From contig CAIZLD010000076.1 of the NCBI GenBank assembly GCA_903933715.1, positions 1 to 41,945 of the forward strand: a stretch of DNA of 41,945 bases, written 5' to 3'. The notes beneath the pieces are model-generated. The model made no database searches, was not told the origin of the DNA, and saw only the letters and a program-made list of their open reading frames with translations. Shown piece after piece: positions 8,006 through 16,558 of the stretch. Origin of the DNA: an uncultured Spartobacteria bacterium (GTDB lineage Bacteria > Verrucomicrobiota > Verrucomicrobiia > Chthoniobacterales > Chthoniobacteraceae). A program made the translations under genes and the position numbers. Each line of letters starts with the position of its first letter. Positions within the stretch are counted from its first letter, which is position 1.

Positions 8006-9045
8006 TTGTTGCGACGGAACAAGGCGAGCATTCCCAAAGCGAGCACCAACATCCCGCCCATGCAAATCCAGAACCCTTCGGGCGATTTGGTCCCCGGCAT
8101 CGTCTCGAAGTTCATCCCGTAAACGCCGACGATAAAAGTGAGCGGAATAAAGATCGTGCTCACGACGGTCAATACCCGCATGACCTCGTTGGTTCGCATC
8201 CCAACACTGGAAAGGTAAATATCCATCATGCTGGCGGTCAGATCGCGATAGTTTTCGATCACGTCCATGAGACGGATGGCGTGGTCGTAGCAATCGCGCA
8301 GGAAAAGGGTGGTTTCGTGTGTGATCAGCCCGGTTTCGTCCCGGATCAGCGACGTGAACAGCTCGCGCACCGGCCAGATATTTCGCCGGACCATCATCAG
8401 GGTGCGTTTGAGCGCATGGAGGCGGACAAGGCTCTCGCGCGTGGGGCGGTCGAGGAGTTCGTCTTCGAGAGATTCGATATCTTCGCCCAGCGACTCCAGG
8501 ACGGGAAAAAAATGGTCCACCATCGAGTCGAGCAACGCGTAGGCGAGGTAGTCGTGACCGCGCGTGCGCCCATACCCGCGACCGCTGCGCAACCGGGCCC
8601 GGACCGGCTCAAACACATCGGTCAGCGGATTTTCCTGGAGGGTGATGAGGAAGTCGGTTCCCAAAAAAAGGCTCGCCTGTTCAAAGCTGACGCTGCCGGC
8701 TTTTTCGTCCCAGGAAGGGATCTGGACGACGATGAAAAAGTATCCTTCGAACTCCTCCACCTTGGGCCGCTGCGGGACGTGGATGACGTCCTCCATGGCC
8801 AACGGATGCAGGCCGAAATGCTCACCCAGCTTGCGCAGAAGCTCCACATCGGCAAGGCCGTCGATGTCGATCCAGTGGACCTTGCCGTTGCCCCGCCCCT
8901 CGAAAACATCGGCGATGTCGCTCACTTCCCGCTCGTCCAGCGTCGTGCCGTCGTATTGGAGCCACCGAATCGTCGGCTGCCGGTCGCCGCGCGGCGTCAA
9001 GGTCGCGGGAGGCGTTCCGGGAGGCGGGTAGTTGTTGGCGAACAT
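7996..9045 (-). CDS. corA: CorA family magnesium/divalent cation transporter
   Basis: Inner-membrane divalent-cation channel of 349 residues. The large N-terminal cytoplasmic domain includes VHWIDIDGLADVELLRKLGE and HPLAMEDVIHVPQRPKVEEF, the standard CorA start. Two C-terminal helices bracket the diagnostic VYGMNFETMPG loop (GMN selectivity motif, near residues 312-322), and the protein ends in the basic tail FRRNKWI. It forms pentamers in characterised relatives. The start lies 8 bases after the acpS stop and the stop overlaps the MnmC-like start, so it is probably co-transcribed with both. Cobalt or nickel transport cannot be distinguished from magnesium here. Confidence 0.94.
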   Translation of the reverse strand: MFANNYPPPGTPPATLTPRGDRQPTIRWLQYDGTTLDEREVSDIADVFEGRGNGKVHWIDIDGLADVELLRKLGEHFGLHPLAMEDVIHVPQRPKVEEFEGYFFIVVQIPSWDEKAGSVSFEQASLFLGTDFLITLQENPLTDVFEPVRARLRSGRGYGRTRGHDYLAYALLDSMVDHFFPVLESLGEDIESLEDELLDRPTRESLVRLHALKRTLMMVRRNIWPVRELFTSLIRDETGLITHETTLFLRDCYDHAIRLMDVIENYRDLTASMMDIYLSSVGMRTNEVMRVLTVVSTIFIPLTFIVGVYGMNFETMPGTKSPEGFWICMGGMLVLALGMLALFRRNKWI

Positions 9046-9053
9046 GGGACAGA

Positions 9054-9446
9054 TTAGCCGACCAGCAGGGCGTTGGCGGCGGCGTAGGTGTCGGTATGGG
9101 TGAGGCTGACGTGAACCCCGGTGACCCCGCGTTGCGCGGCCAGTTCGAGCGCGCCGCCGTGGAGTTCGATGGATGGGGCTCCCGCTTCGTCGCGCAACAC
9201 TTCGATCTCCCGCCAGCCGAGCGCCTTGCCAATCCCGGTCCCGAACGTCTTGGAAACGGCTTCCTTGGCGGCAAACCGGGCGGCGTAATGGGGGATCGGG
9301 TTGGCTGTCGAGGCACAGTAAGCGATTTCCCGTTCGGTAAAGACCCGGTGCAGAAAGCGGTCGCCAAATTTCTCAATGGAAGAGGCAATCCGCGCGTTTT
9401 CCACGAGATCGATGCCGGTGCCTAGGATTTGGACGAGGGGTGCCAT
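9054..9446 (-). CDS. acpS: holo-[acyl-carrier-protein] synthase
   Basis: AcpS transfers 4'-phosphopantetheine from CoA to apo-ACP, activating fatty-acid synthesis. At 130 residues it is the usual length for the trimeric bacterial enzyme. The Mg-binding motifs are intact: GTGIDLVENARI (Asp near residue 13) and ARFAAKEAVSKTFGTG (Glu near residue 63). The HRVFTEREIAYC segment between them is also characteristic. It follows pdxJ on the same strand, a neighbourhood common in many bacteria, but here 146 bases of repeats separate them. It lies 8 bases before corA. Confidence 0.95.
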   Translation of the reverse strand: MAPLVQILGTGIDLVENARIASSIEKFGDRFLHRVFTEREIAYCASTANPIPHYAARFAAKEAVSKTFGTGIGKALGWREIEVLRDEAGAPSIELHGGALELAAQRGVTGVHVSLTHTDTYAAANALLVG

Positions 9447-9592
9447 GGAGATTGGATGAAAAGAGGGCTGATCCGCAGATTACGCAGATTTTCGCCGATT
9501 TAAAAGCCGCTTCTCAGGTGGATCGCGTAGGTGGATCGCGATCCACCAGCGCCGTTTTTATCGAAGTCAGTTGGCGACTCCGAGTCGCAGGA
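9447..9592. repeat. cluster of short palindromic repeats between pdxJ and acpS
   Basis: This spacer combines three short repeat types: gatccgcagattacgcagat (about 9470-9489), the palindrome ggtggatcgcgatccacc (about 9530-9547) with an extra partial copy gtggatcgcgt before it, and the palindrome ggcgactccgagtcgc (about 9572-9587). Such strings look like degraded intergenic repeat units rather than regulatory sites. No open frame or T-tailed terminator was seen. Confidence 0.55.
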
Positions 9593-10336
9593 CTACCCCC
9601 GCATCGCGGCGATCAGTTCCTTCACCGCGGCTTCGAGCCCCACAAAAATCGCCCGGCTGACGATGGTGTGGCCGATGTTCAGTTCGGCCAGATACGGCAC
9701 TTCGCGGATTTCGGCGATGTTGACATAGTTAATCCCGTGCCCGGCGTTGACTCGCAGCCCAAGCCCGTGGGCATAGGCCGCCGCTTCGCGAATGCGCGCC
9801 AACTCCCGCTGATGTGGCTCGCCCTGGCTGTTGGCAAACGCGCCGGTGTGGAGTTCGATGCAAGGAACTCCGAGCGCAACGGCGGCGTCGATCTGCCGCG
9901 CATCCGGCTCAATAAAAAGGCTGACGCGGATGCCGGCCATTTTCAACCGGCGAACGGTCGGGACGAGGGCGTCGAACTGCCCGGCGGCGTCGAGCCCCCC
10001 CTCGGTGGTGACTTCGCGGCGGTTTTCAGGGACCAGGCAGACGTCCTCGGGCTTCACGCGCAGCGCGATTTCGAGGATCTCGGGCGTGTTGCCCATTTCC
10101 AGGTTGAGCTTGGTTTTGATCCGCTCCCGCAGGCGGAAAACATCCCCATCCTGAATGTGGCGGCGGTCGGCGCGCAAATGGGTGGTGATCCCGGCAGCTC
10201 CGGCCCGTTCACAAATCTCGGCGGCATCGAGGAGGCTGGGCTCGCAGTTGTGCGATTCGAGCATCCCGGTGTACCGCGCCTGCCGCAGCGTGGCTACATG
10301 GTCGATATTCACCCCCAGTTGCAGCGCGTTGCTCAT
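9593..10336 (-). CDS. pdxJ: pyridoxine 5'-phosphate synthase
   Basis: PdxJ condenses 1-deoxyxylulose 5-phosphate with 3-amino-1-hydroxyacetone 1-phosphate to make pyridoxine 5'-phosphate, the last ring-forming step of DXP-dependent vitamin B6 synthesis. At 247 residues it is full length. The family motifs are in place: LGVNIDHVATLRQARY at residues 7-22, GITTHLRADRRHI near 50-62, the glutamate in LNLEMG near 77, and CIELHTGAFAN. An open frame and ATG at 10336 match the normal N-terminus. It sits between purH and acpS on the same strand with repeat-filled gaps on both sides. Confidence 0.96.
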   Translation of the reverse strand: MSNALQLGVNIDHVATLRQARYTGMLESHNCEPSLLDAAEICERAGAAGITTHLRADRRHIQDGDVFRLRERIKTKLNLEMGNTPEILEIALRVKPEDVCLVPENRREVTTEGGLDAAGQFDALVPTVRRLKMAGIRVSLFIEPDARQIDAAVALGVPCIELHTGAFANSQGEPHQRELARIREAAAYAHGLGLRVNAGHGINYVNIAEIREVPYLAELNIGHTIVSRAIFVGLEAAVKELIAAMRG

Positions 10337-10368
10337 AATAGCCGTGTTATTTAAGGAGTCTTAGAATC

Positions 10369-10494
10369 TTCAACAGGATTCACAGAATTTTACAAGATTA
10401 CTAGGATTTAGGGAAATGGACGGAGACATCAAAAGCCTTCCAGACTTGATGCGTAATCCTGTGAATCCTCATAAATCGTGTGAATCCTGTTGAA
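10369..10494. repeat. inverted repeat between purH and pdxJ
   Basis: Left arm ttcaacaggattcacag (10369-10385) pairs with gtgtgaatcctgttgaa (10478-10494) at 16 of 17 positions. Further degenerate units (tacaagattactaggattta, taatcctgtgaatcct) lie inside, giving a nested structure of about 126 bases. Repeats built on the cagga-tt-cac unit recur in intergenic DNA of many bacteria, from memory. It lies in the 171-base purH-pdxJ gap and could separate their transcripts, but there is no T-run. Confidence 0.7.
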
Positions 10495-10507
10495 ATTACT
10501 GCGCTTG

Positions 10508-12034
10508 TTAGTGCCGGAAGTGGCGGACCCCGGTGAAGACCATCGCCAGTTTGCGCTCGTCAGCGGCGGCGAGCACATCCCCGTCGCGCACGGACCCGCC
10601 GGGCTGGATGGCCGCGGTGGCCCCGGCTTCGGCGGCGGCGATCAGGCCATCGGCAAACGGGAAAAAGGCATCGCTGGCGACGACACTCCCCGCGAGCGAA
10701 AGCCCGGCGTCTTTGGCCTTCCAGATGGCAATGCGAGAAGCATCCACCCGGCTCATCTGGCCCGCGCCGATGCCCAGGGTGCGATCCTTTGCCACGTAGA
10801 CAATGGCGTTGGATTTGACATGCTTGACGATCTTCCAGCCAAACATCATCGCCTTCATTTCGTCGGCGGTGGGCGGCCGTTTGCTGACGACCTTGCTCTC
10901 GATTTCCGTCAATTCCTCCCGGTCTTTTTCCTGCACGAGCAGTCCGCCGACCACGGAACGAATATCCATATCGTTCCCTTCGGAAACATTGGCGATCTTG
11001 CGCATGAGGCGCAGGTTCTTTTTCTTTTGTAGGAGCGCGCGGGCATCCGGCTCAAAGTCGGGCGCGATGATGACTTCGGAGAAGATTTCGCTGATCGCCC
11101 GGGCAAGCGGCTCGCTGAGGGGGCGGTTGCAAATGATGATCCCGCCAAATGGGGCTTGCTTGTCGGTGGCGAACGCCTTGTCCCAGGCGGCGCGAAGATC
11201 GGGATCGCTGCCGACGCCGCACGGATTGGTGTGCTTCAAAATGGCGACGGTCGGCTCCGAAAACTCCTCGATCAACTGCGATGCCGCCGTGATGTCGAGG
11301 ATGTTGTTATAGGAAAGCTCCTTGCCATGGAGTTTTTGGAAATAGTCATCGAAGTTGCCGTAAAGGGCGGCCTGCTGGTGCGGGTTCTCGCCATAACGGA
11401 GCCGTGCGGCACACGGGAGCGAAACGGAAAACGAGCAGGTAGTCTCCTGCTCTTTATTGAGATAATTGGCGATCGCTCCATCGTATTTGGAAGTGGTCAC
11501 AAAGACCTTGATGGCGAGCCGTTCGCGCAACTTGAGAGTCGTCTCCCCTTCGTTATCGCGCATGGTGGAAAGCACGTCTTCGTAATCGGCCGGATCGACC
11601 ACGACCGTCACCGAGCGGTAATTCTTGGAAGCGCTGCGCAGCATTGAAGGGCCGCCGATATCGATCTGCTCGATCGCTTCATCGAGAGTCACCCCCTCCT
11701 TGGCCACCGTCGCCTCAAACGGGTAGAGATTGACCACCACCATATCGATCGGCTCGATTCCGTGAGTCTTGACCTGGGCGGCGTGCGATGGGTTATCGCG
11801 CAGGAAGAGCAAGCCGCCGTGGACCTTCGGGTGGAGAGTCTTGACCCGGCCGTCGAGCATTTCGGGGAACCCGGTGTAATCGGAAATTTCGACACAGGCG
11901 ATCCCCTCGCGCTGGAGGAGCTTGGCGGTGCCGCCGGTGGAAACGATTTCGACCCCGAAGGAAGTCAGTTCGCGGGCAAAATCGACCAGCCCGGTTTTAT
12001 CGGAAACGGAAATAAGAGCGCGCTTAATCTTCAT
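10508..12034 (-). CDS. purH: bifunctional AICAR transformylase / IMP cyclohydrolase
   Basis: PurH carries out the last two steps of de novo IMP synthesis: formyl transfer from 10-formyl-THF to AICAR, then ring closure. The 508-residue protein has the N-terminal IMP cyclohydrolase (MGS-like) domain with [18 protein letters not shown] and [16 protein letters not shown], and the C-terminal transformylase domain with [25 protein letters not shown] and [12 protein letters not shown]. The start at 12034 matches the family N-terminus ([15 protein letters not shown]); a longer open frame to 12103 is not needed. It uses 10-formyl-THF that FolD (32392, same window) can supply. It is divergent from the polysaccharide locus across 113 bases. 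Confidence 0.97.
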   Translation of the reverse strand: MKIKRALISVSDKTGLVDFARELTSFGVEIVSTGGTAKLLQREGIACVEISDYTGFPEMLDGRVKTLHPKVHGGLLFLRDNPSHAAQVKTHGIEPIDMVVVNLYPFEATVAKEGVTLDEAIEQIDIGGPSMLRSASKNYRSVTVVVDPADYEDVLSTMRDNEGETTLKLRERLAIKVFVTTSKYDGAIANYLNKEQETTCSFSVSLPCAARLRYGENPHQQAALYGNFDDYFQKLHGKELSYNNILDITAASQLIEEFSEPTVAILKHTNPCGVGSDPDLRAAWDKAFATDKQAPFGGIIICNRPLSEPLARAISEIFSEVIIAPDFEPDARALLQKKKNLRLMRKIANVSEGNDMDIRSVVGGLLVQEKDREELTEIESKVVSKRPPTADEMKAMMFGWKIVKHVKSNAIVYVAKDRTLGIGAGQMSRVDASRIAIWKAKDAGLSLAGSVVASDAFFPFADGLIAAAEAGATAAIQPGGSVRDGDVLAAADERKLAMVFTGVRHFRH

Positions 12035-12147
12035 GGAAGGGTTAAAACCGTAAAGGAGCAGCCGGGCGCGGTCAATTCGGAACCATCGACGCGGAAAAGC
12101 CATTGCGCAGGAAGAAGCCTTATGCCACCCTGCATCTTTACCCTAAC

Positions 12148-13584
12148 ATGAATTTCGCCGAAATCCGATTCTGGCAACTGCTCTGCGGGGGACTCGCGGT
12201 TATCTTTTTTTTGCGGTTCTGGGTTAAAAACCCCACGGAACGCTTTGATAAACTGGCGCTCCTTTCTCTGGGACTATTTTTGCTGATGTGCGTCAGCGGG
12301 ATCACATTCCTCATTTTCAGCGTCGTCGCGGTGGGGAGCTATTTTGGGCTAAAGTGGATTCTGGAAATTCACGGACGCGCCCCCCTGCGCTATCTTTTTG
12401 TCCTGATCCCGCTCCAACTCCTGCCGCTGCTTTTTTACAAATACGGCGACTTCTTTCTGCACACGGTACTCCGCTGGAACCTGACCTCCGCACATCTTTG
12501 GCTTAACGGTGTTACGGGGCGCGATATTCCGGCTTTGCACGATCTGATTATCCCCGTCGGCATTTCGTTTTACACTTTCCAGAAGGTGGCCTTTGTGGTT
12601 GATACGCTGGTTTTCAAGGAACCGCTACCCCGTTTTCTCGATTACATGAACTTTGCCGGGTTTTTCCCGCAAATCGTGGCGGGGCCCATTGAGCGCCGCA
12701 GTAACCTGCTGCCCCAGATGGAGTGTTTCCGATTTCAGTGGAACCGGGAGAATATTGACGAGGGGGCGAGCTGGATCGCCGTGGGGCTGTTTTTTAAGTG
12801 CTGCCTGGCCGATAATCTGGCAATTTTTTTTAATCCCGCCTCGGCGAGCAACCCCTACCTGATCTGGGCGGCTAATCTGCTCTTCGGGCTGCGGATCTAT
12901 TACGATTTCGCCGGATACAGCATGGTGGCGCTGGGAATTGCGCGCTGCCTTGGGGTCCGGCTCATGCTGAATTTTGCCAGCCCATATTGCTCCCTGAGCG
13001 CGACGGAGTTTTGGCGGCGATGGCACATTTCGTTGAGCCAATGGTTCCGGGATTACCTCTACATCCCCCTTGGGGGAGGACGCGTGACCTACTGGGCCTT
13101 TAACATCGCGCTGGTCTTCATTGTTTCGGGGCTATGGCACGGAGCCGGGTGGGGTTTTGTCCTTTGGGGAGCGATGCATGGGTTATTTTTGATCCTCAAT
13201 CGACTGGCGCACCCCGTCATCAAAACGCCACCTTTGGTCGGGTGGATGTTGACGACACTAGCCGCATTTTGCGCGTGGCTCTGCTTTTATGAGACGCGCA
13301 CCGGGGTGCTGTTTCTCAAATTAAAGACCCTTTTTACGCCGGGCGCCTACAATTTTGCGGCGCTTCGCGCCGTGCCCGCACAATGGACTGGGCCGGATTC
13401 ATTCGCGTTGTGCTGCTTTCTTCTCATGGCAACGATTGTTTTTGTCATGGAATGGCTTTCATTGGCCAAAAAGGACGAGCCTTATTACTTTTTGCGACGG
13501 CCCGTCGTCGTGCCGATTCTTGTTTTCCTGACCGTTTTGCTGGCTCCTCAAACCAACAATGGATTCATCTATTTTGCCTTCTAA
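12148..13584 (+). CDS. MBOAT family O-acyltransferase, second copy
   Basis: Polytopic membrane acyltransferase of 478 residues and the first gene of the plus-strand polysaccharide locus. The family core LIIPVGISFYTFQKVAFVVD lies near residues 133-152. FWRRWHISLSQWFRDYLYIP and the catalytic histidine stretch FIVSGLWHGAGWGFVLWG, followed by AMHG, lie near residues 288-345. It is clearly diverged from the MBOAT at 5682 outside these motifs. The ATG at 12148 (MNFAEIRF) is preferred over a frame start at 12103 because the extra residues are polar and non-conserved. It overlaps the next gene by 26 bases, implying co-translation with the SGNH-like partner. Confidence 0.92.
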   Translation: MNFAEIRFWQLLCGGLAVIFFLRFWVKNPTERFDKLALLSLGLFLLMCVSGITFLIFSVVAVGSYFGLKWILEIHGRAPLRYLFVLIPLQLLPLLFYKYGDFFLHTVLRWNLTSAHLWLNGVTGRDIPALHDLIIPVGISFYTFQKVAFVVDTLVFKEPLPRFLDYMNFAGFFPQIVAGPIERRSNLLPQMECFRFQWNRENIDEGASWIAVGLFFKCCLADNLAIFFNPASASNPYLIWAANLLFGLRIYYDFAGYSMVALGIARCLGVRLMLNFASPYCSLSATEFWRRWHISLSQWFRDYLYIPLGGGRVTYWAFNIALVFIVSGLWHGAGWGFVLWGAMHGLFLILNRLAHPVIKTPPLVGWMLTTLAAFCAWLCFYETRTGVLFLKLKTLFTPGAYNFAALRAVPAQWTGPDSFALCCFLLMATIVFVMEWLSLAKKDEPYYFLRRPVVVPILVFLTVLLAPQTNNGFIYFAF

Positions 13585-14644
13585 GACCCGTATTCCATGG
13601 GGTGCCGTGCGATTGCTCGCCTCCGCTGCAATCGCGTTCCTAGTTTCTTTAGCTTATCTGTACTATGGAAACCCGGAAATCCGTTTTTATAAAAAAGCAA
13701 TCCAGGTTAAGCAAGATTGGGCGCATAAGCTCACACGGGAATATGGCAACAAGACGGTAATCTTTGGGGGGTCAAGTTGCGCCTTTTCCATTGATGGAGA
13801 GCGTTTGCTTGAAAAGCACCAAATTCCGGCAGTCAACATGGGGCTTCATGCCGGGATGAGACCCACGATGCTCACCAATTTCGCCCTCTCTGAAACCCGG
13901 CCAGGCGACACTTTGATCGTTGCGATAGAACCTGATTTGCTAACCAAACCGCTGGCTCCCCCTCCGTTGGCGGTTCAACTTAGCTATGCCGTGCACTCCC
14001 CTACCTGGCTTGAGGCTCCCTGGCTGGATCAACCAGTTTCCAAAGTATCCTCAATATTCGCCCTGCGCCCCAGCGGTTATCTTCTTTTTGTCATGTTGGG
14101 CAAAGCCATGAAGGGGCTTCCTCCCTACCGCTACAATCCCGATTATATTCATCCCAGTGGGTGGATGACCACTCCCGACCGGCGACTCATCGGGTTTGGC
14201 AGACAAGAAAATTTCCGACCCGTGGCGCTCTCGCACGAAGCAGAAAATCTTCTTGGATGGCTGAGAGACTGGTCCACTGCCCATCGTGTGCGCGTCGCTT
14301 ATTCCATGCCGTGGATGTGCGTTGACCCCCGGGATGTCACCGTTATCCAGAGAAGCAATGCAGCCTTCCTCCAGCAGGTTGCCCAATACCTGCCGGTGTT
14401 GAAAGACCCCCATCTGGGAGCCAGCACAACTCGCGAATATTTTGCAGACACCATCAATCATCTCACCCCAGAAGGGTCAGCCTTGCGCACCGACAGCCTT
14501 GCTCAACAGTTGCAAGCATGGGATGTGTGGAAAAATCAGGAATTGGAAATTCTCTCCACAAAGCTCGCTGGGGAGAATCAAACGGCGCAAACAAACCAGC
14601 CAGCGCAATCCGGCCTTTCCGAAAAATTGATACAATCCAAGTGA
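13559..14644 (+). CDS. SGNH/GDSL-like membrane-anchored partner of MBOAT
   Basis: Protein of 361 residues with an N-terminal membrane anchor (about residues 16-36, VRLLASAAIAFLVSLAYLYY) and a periplasm-facing domain. A degenerate GDSL-type block VIFGGSSCAFSIDGERL near residues 68-84 supplies a candidate nucleophilic serine. YFADTINHLTPEGS near residue 301 supplies candidate Asp and His. It therefore resembles SGNH-fold acyltransferases/esterases that work with MBOAT proteins. Similarity to the AlgJ-like protein at 4524 is only in architecture. It overlaps the MBOAT gene upstream and ends inside the flippase start codon (GTGA), so all three are coupled. A direct role in O-acetylation is inferred from context. 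Confidence 0.7.
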   Translation: MDSSILPSKTRIPWGAVRLLASAAIAFLVSLAYLYYGNPEIRFYKKAIQVKQDWAHKLTREYGNKTVIFGGSSCAFSIDGERLLEKHQIPAVNMGLHAGMRPTMLTNFALSETRPGDTLIVAIEPDLLTKPLAPPPLAVQLSYAVHSPTWLEAPWLDQPVSKVSSIFALRPSGYLLFVMLGKAMKGLPPYRYNPDYIHPSGWMTTPDRRLIGFGRQENFRPVALSHEAENLLGWLRDWSTAHRVRVAYSMPWMCVDPRDVTVIQRSNAAFLQQVAQYLPVLKDPHLGASTTREYFADTINHLTPEGSALRTDSLAQQLQAWDVWKNQELEILSTKLAGENQTAQTNQPAQSGLSEKLIQSK

Positions 14645-16002
14645 TCTCTAGAACAATAGGGTGGTTAAACCGGAGCCCCGGAAAGGCAGGAGCTATCGCC
14701 GGGTGGTATCAACAGTTCGCCAGCGGCATAATCACTCTGGCGCTCATCCCACTGATCGTTCGAAAACTCAGCCCTGAAAATTCCGGCCTCTGGTTTTCCT
14801 TTCAGAGTCTCGCAAATATCGTCGGGCTTACGGATTTCGGCGTCGGTTTTGTGCTGGCACGACAAGTGGCCTTTTCCATCGCCGCAACGGGAGACAAGCC
14901 CCCCGGAGATTTCCTCGATATTCCCCGGGGGTGGGAAGGAATCAACCGTTTATATGCTGCTTGCCGTGGCATTTTTAGCCGGATTATATTCATCGCCATC
15001 GGGATCCTCATTTTCCTGCACGAGATGGTTTTGCCTCACACCAAGCTGAGTGGCCAAAATACCCTGGCGACAACCGTTGCCTTCTATCTCTTGGGAGCCT
15101 CGACCATCATTTTTATCAAAACTCGCCAATACCAAGCCCTTCTCGACGGACTGGGGCGGATGTATATGGGACGGTTTCTGGCAGGTTGCTATCAATTTCT
15201 CTCAGGAATAATGGTAATGATAGCGCTGCTCGCCGGGGGAGGCCTGCTCTCGATGGCTTTCAGCCTTTTTGCGCTCTCTGCCGTGTTCCTCATCGTGCTT
15301 CGCCGAATCTGCTATCGAGTTTCGGAAGCGCGGCTCGACTGGGGGGTGAAGCCGGACCCCGCACTCATCAAGAGCATGTTAAAAGTCTCGGCTCCTATGG
15401 GGATCGTCAGCATCAGCGGTTATTGCGTCTCCGCGATTCAGTCCCCGCTAATCGGCTCGATTCTCGGGCCCGCCTTTGTGGCCCCCTACTACGCCGCGCA
15501 AAAAATCGGGGACATGCTGTGTTCCGCAGTTTCCCAACTCATTAGTCCACAGCTCCCCCTATTTACCGCCTCCCTCGCTGCCGGAAATATAACGGCGGCA
15601 TTGATCAGGCTCAAACGGACGATTGCGGTAGTGTCTACCGTGGCTTTTTTGACGAGCACCAGTTTTTTCCTGTTCTCGCCAGTATTTGCTAATTTTTGGC
15701 TAGGAAAAGGACATTACATCAACAGCGTTACCTTGGGATGGCTTGCCCTTAACTACTTCCTGGGCATTGCCTCCGTTGCATGGGGACAATTTGTGTTTGC
15801 TTCAGGTATCAATCCATTTATGTGGACAACCATATTGATGGGAGCCCTAAACCTTCTTGGATGTTTTGTATTAGGAACTAAATTCGGGACAGCAGGTATA
15901 GCAGCCAGCTTGGTTCTTGCGGGACTAATGTCGAACACGATCTACGCACCCTACCGCGGTATATTGCTTTTAAAGCAGTTAACCCGCAAAATAACCCAGT
16001 GA
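14641..16002 (+). CDS. Wzx-like polysaccharide flippase (MOP superfamily)
   Basis: Multi-span inner-membrane protein of about 453 residues, similar in layout to oligosaccharide flippases (Wzx/RfbX type) that move lipid-linked repeat units to the periplasm. The N-terminal segment WYQQFASGIITLALIPLIVRK, followed by SPENSGLWFSFQSLANIVGL and a LTDFGVGFVLARQ motif, is typical. About a dozen hydrophobic segments follow. The GTG start at 14641 overlaps the previous stop (GTGA). A longer frame to 14518 would overlap the SGNH gene by 127 bases and lacks hydrophobic sequence. It forms a set with the Wzy/ligase-like gene at 18805 and the glycosyltransferases. Confidence 0.85.
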   Translation: MISRTIGWLNRSPGKAGAIAGWYQQFASGIITLALIPLIVRKLSPENSGLWFSFQSLANIVGLTDFGVGFVLARQVAFSIAATGDKPPGDFLDIPRGWEGINRLYAACRGIFSRIIFIAIGILIFLHEMVLPHTKLSGQNTLATTVAFYLLGASTIIFIKTRQYQALLDGLGRMYMGRFLAGCYQFLSGIMVMIALLAGGGLLSMAFSLFALSAVFLIVLRRICYRVSEARLDWGVKPDPALIKSMLKVSAPMGIVSISGYCVSAIQSPLIGSILGPAFVAPYYAAQKIGDMLCSAVSQLISPQLPLFTASLAAGNITAALIRLKRTIAVVSTVAFLTSTSFFLFSPVFANFWLGKGHYINSVTLGWLALNYFLGIASVAWGQFVFASGINPFMWTTILMGALNLLGCFVLGTKFGTAGIAASLVLAGLMSNTIYAPYRGILLLKQLTRKITQ

Positions 16003-16009
16003 TTATTTT

Positions 16010-16558
16010 ATGATTTCAGCCCTCCGTTTTTGGATGAAGCGGATCATCCTTTTTATTGTGAATTTGATTGCCTGTCGGCACAATCAAGAGGAAGTACAAT
16101 GCATTCGGCGTTTTTTTCTGAGGCTCATGGGGGTTCAAGTAGGACCACGAACTGGTTTTTCAGAGTCACTTTACATTCTTAACGGACGGAATCTCGAAAT
16201 AGGCGCCGATTGCCATATCGGAGATTTCTTTCGAGTTTGGGATTGGGCGAAGATCCGAATTGGAAATAACCTGCTTGCGTCAAATAATTTAACACTGGTT
16301 AGCGCATCTCACCGAACTTCCGACTTCGGCAGTATATTCGGGCCCATTACGATTGGAGATGACATATGGATCGGCATCAATGTGACGGTCATCGGCCCGG
16401 TAACGATCGGCTCGGGGGCAGTCATAGGTGCCAATTCACTGGTTACCAAGGATGTTCCGGCTGGGGCGATCTACGCAGGAACACCTGCGAAATTCATTCG
16501 CTTCCGCGAGGGATACGCAAACCGTTCCATTCCATTGCCCTCAAAGGAAATAGTATAA
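16010..16558 (+). CDS. hexapeptide-repeat acyltransferase (WcaF/LbH type)
   Basis: O-acyltransferase of 182 residues with a left-handed beta-helix. Isoleucine-rich hexapeptides run from ILNGRNLEIGADCHIGDFF (about residue 57) through IGDDIWIGINVTVIGPVTIG and end with the family-typical VPAGAIYAGTPAKFIR. The likely catalytic histidine is in SASHRTSD. Such enzymes acetylate sugars using acetyl-CoA on the cytoplasmic side. A short hydrophobic N-terminus (FWMKRIILFIVNLIAC) could associate it with the membrane. Its stop overlaps the next start (TAATG). It differs from the MBOAT/SGNH route in cofactor and cell side, so the glycan may be acylated at two stages. Confidence 0.9.
   Translation: MISALRFWMKRIILFIVNLIACRHNQEEVQCIRRFFLRLMGVQVGPRTGFSESLYILNGRNLEIGADCHIGDFFRVWDWAKIRIGNNLLASNNLTLVSASHRTSDFGSIFGPITIGDDIWIGINVTVIGPVTIGSGAVIGANSLVTKDVPAGAIYAGTPAKFIRFREGYANRSIPLPSKEIV

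Noticed and set aside
14518-14640. Upstream ATG for the flippase
   Set aside because: It would overlap the SGNH gene by 127 bases and adds polar, non-conserved residues; the GTGA junction at 14641 is more plausible.
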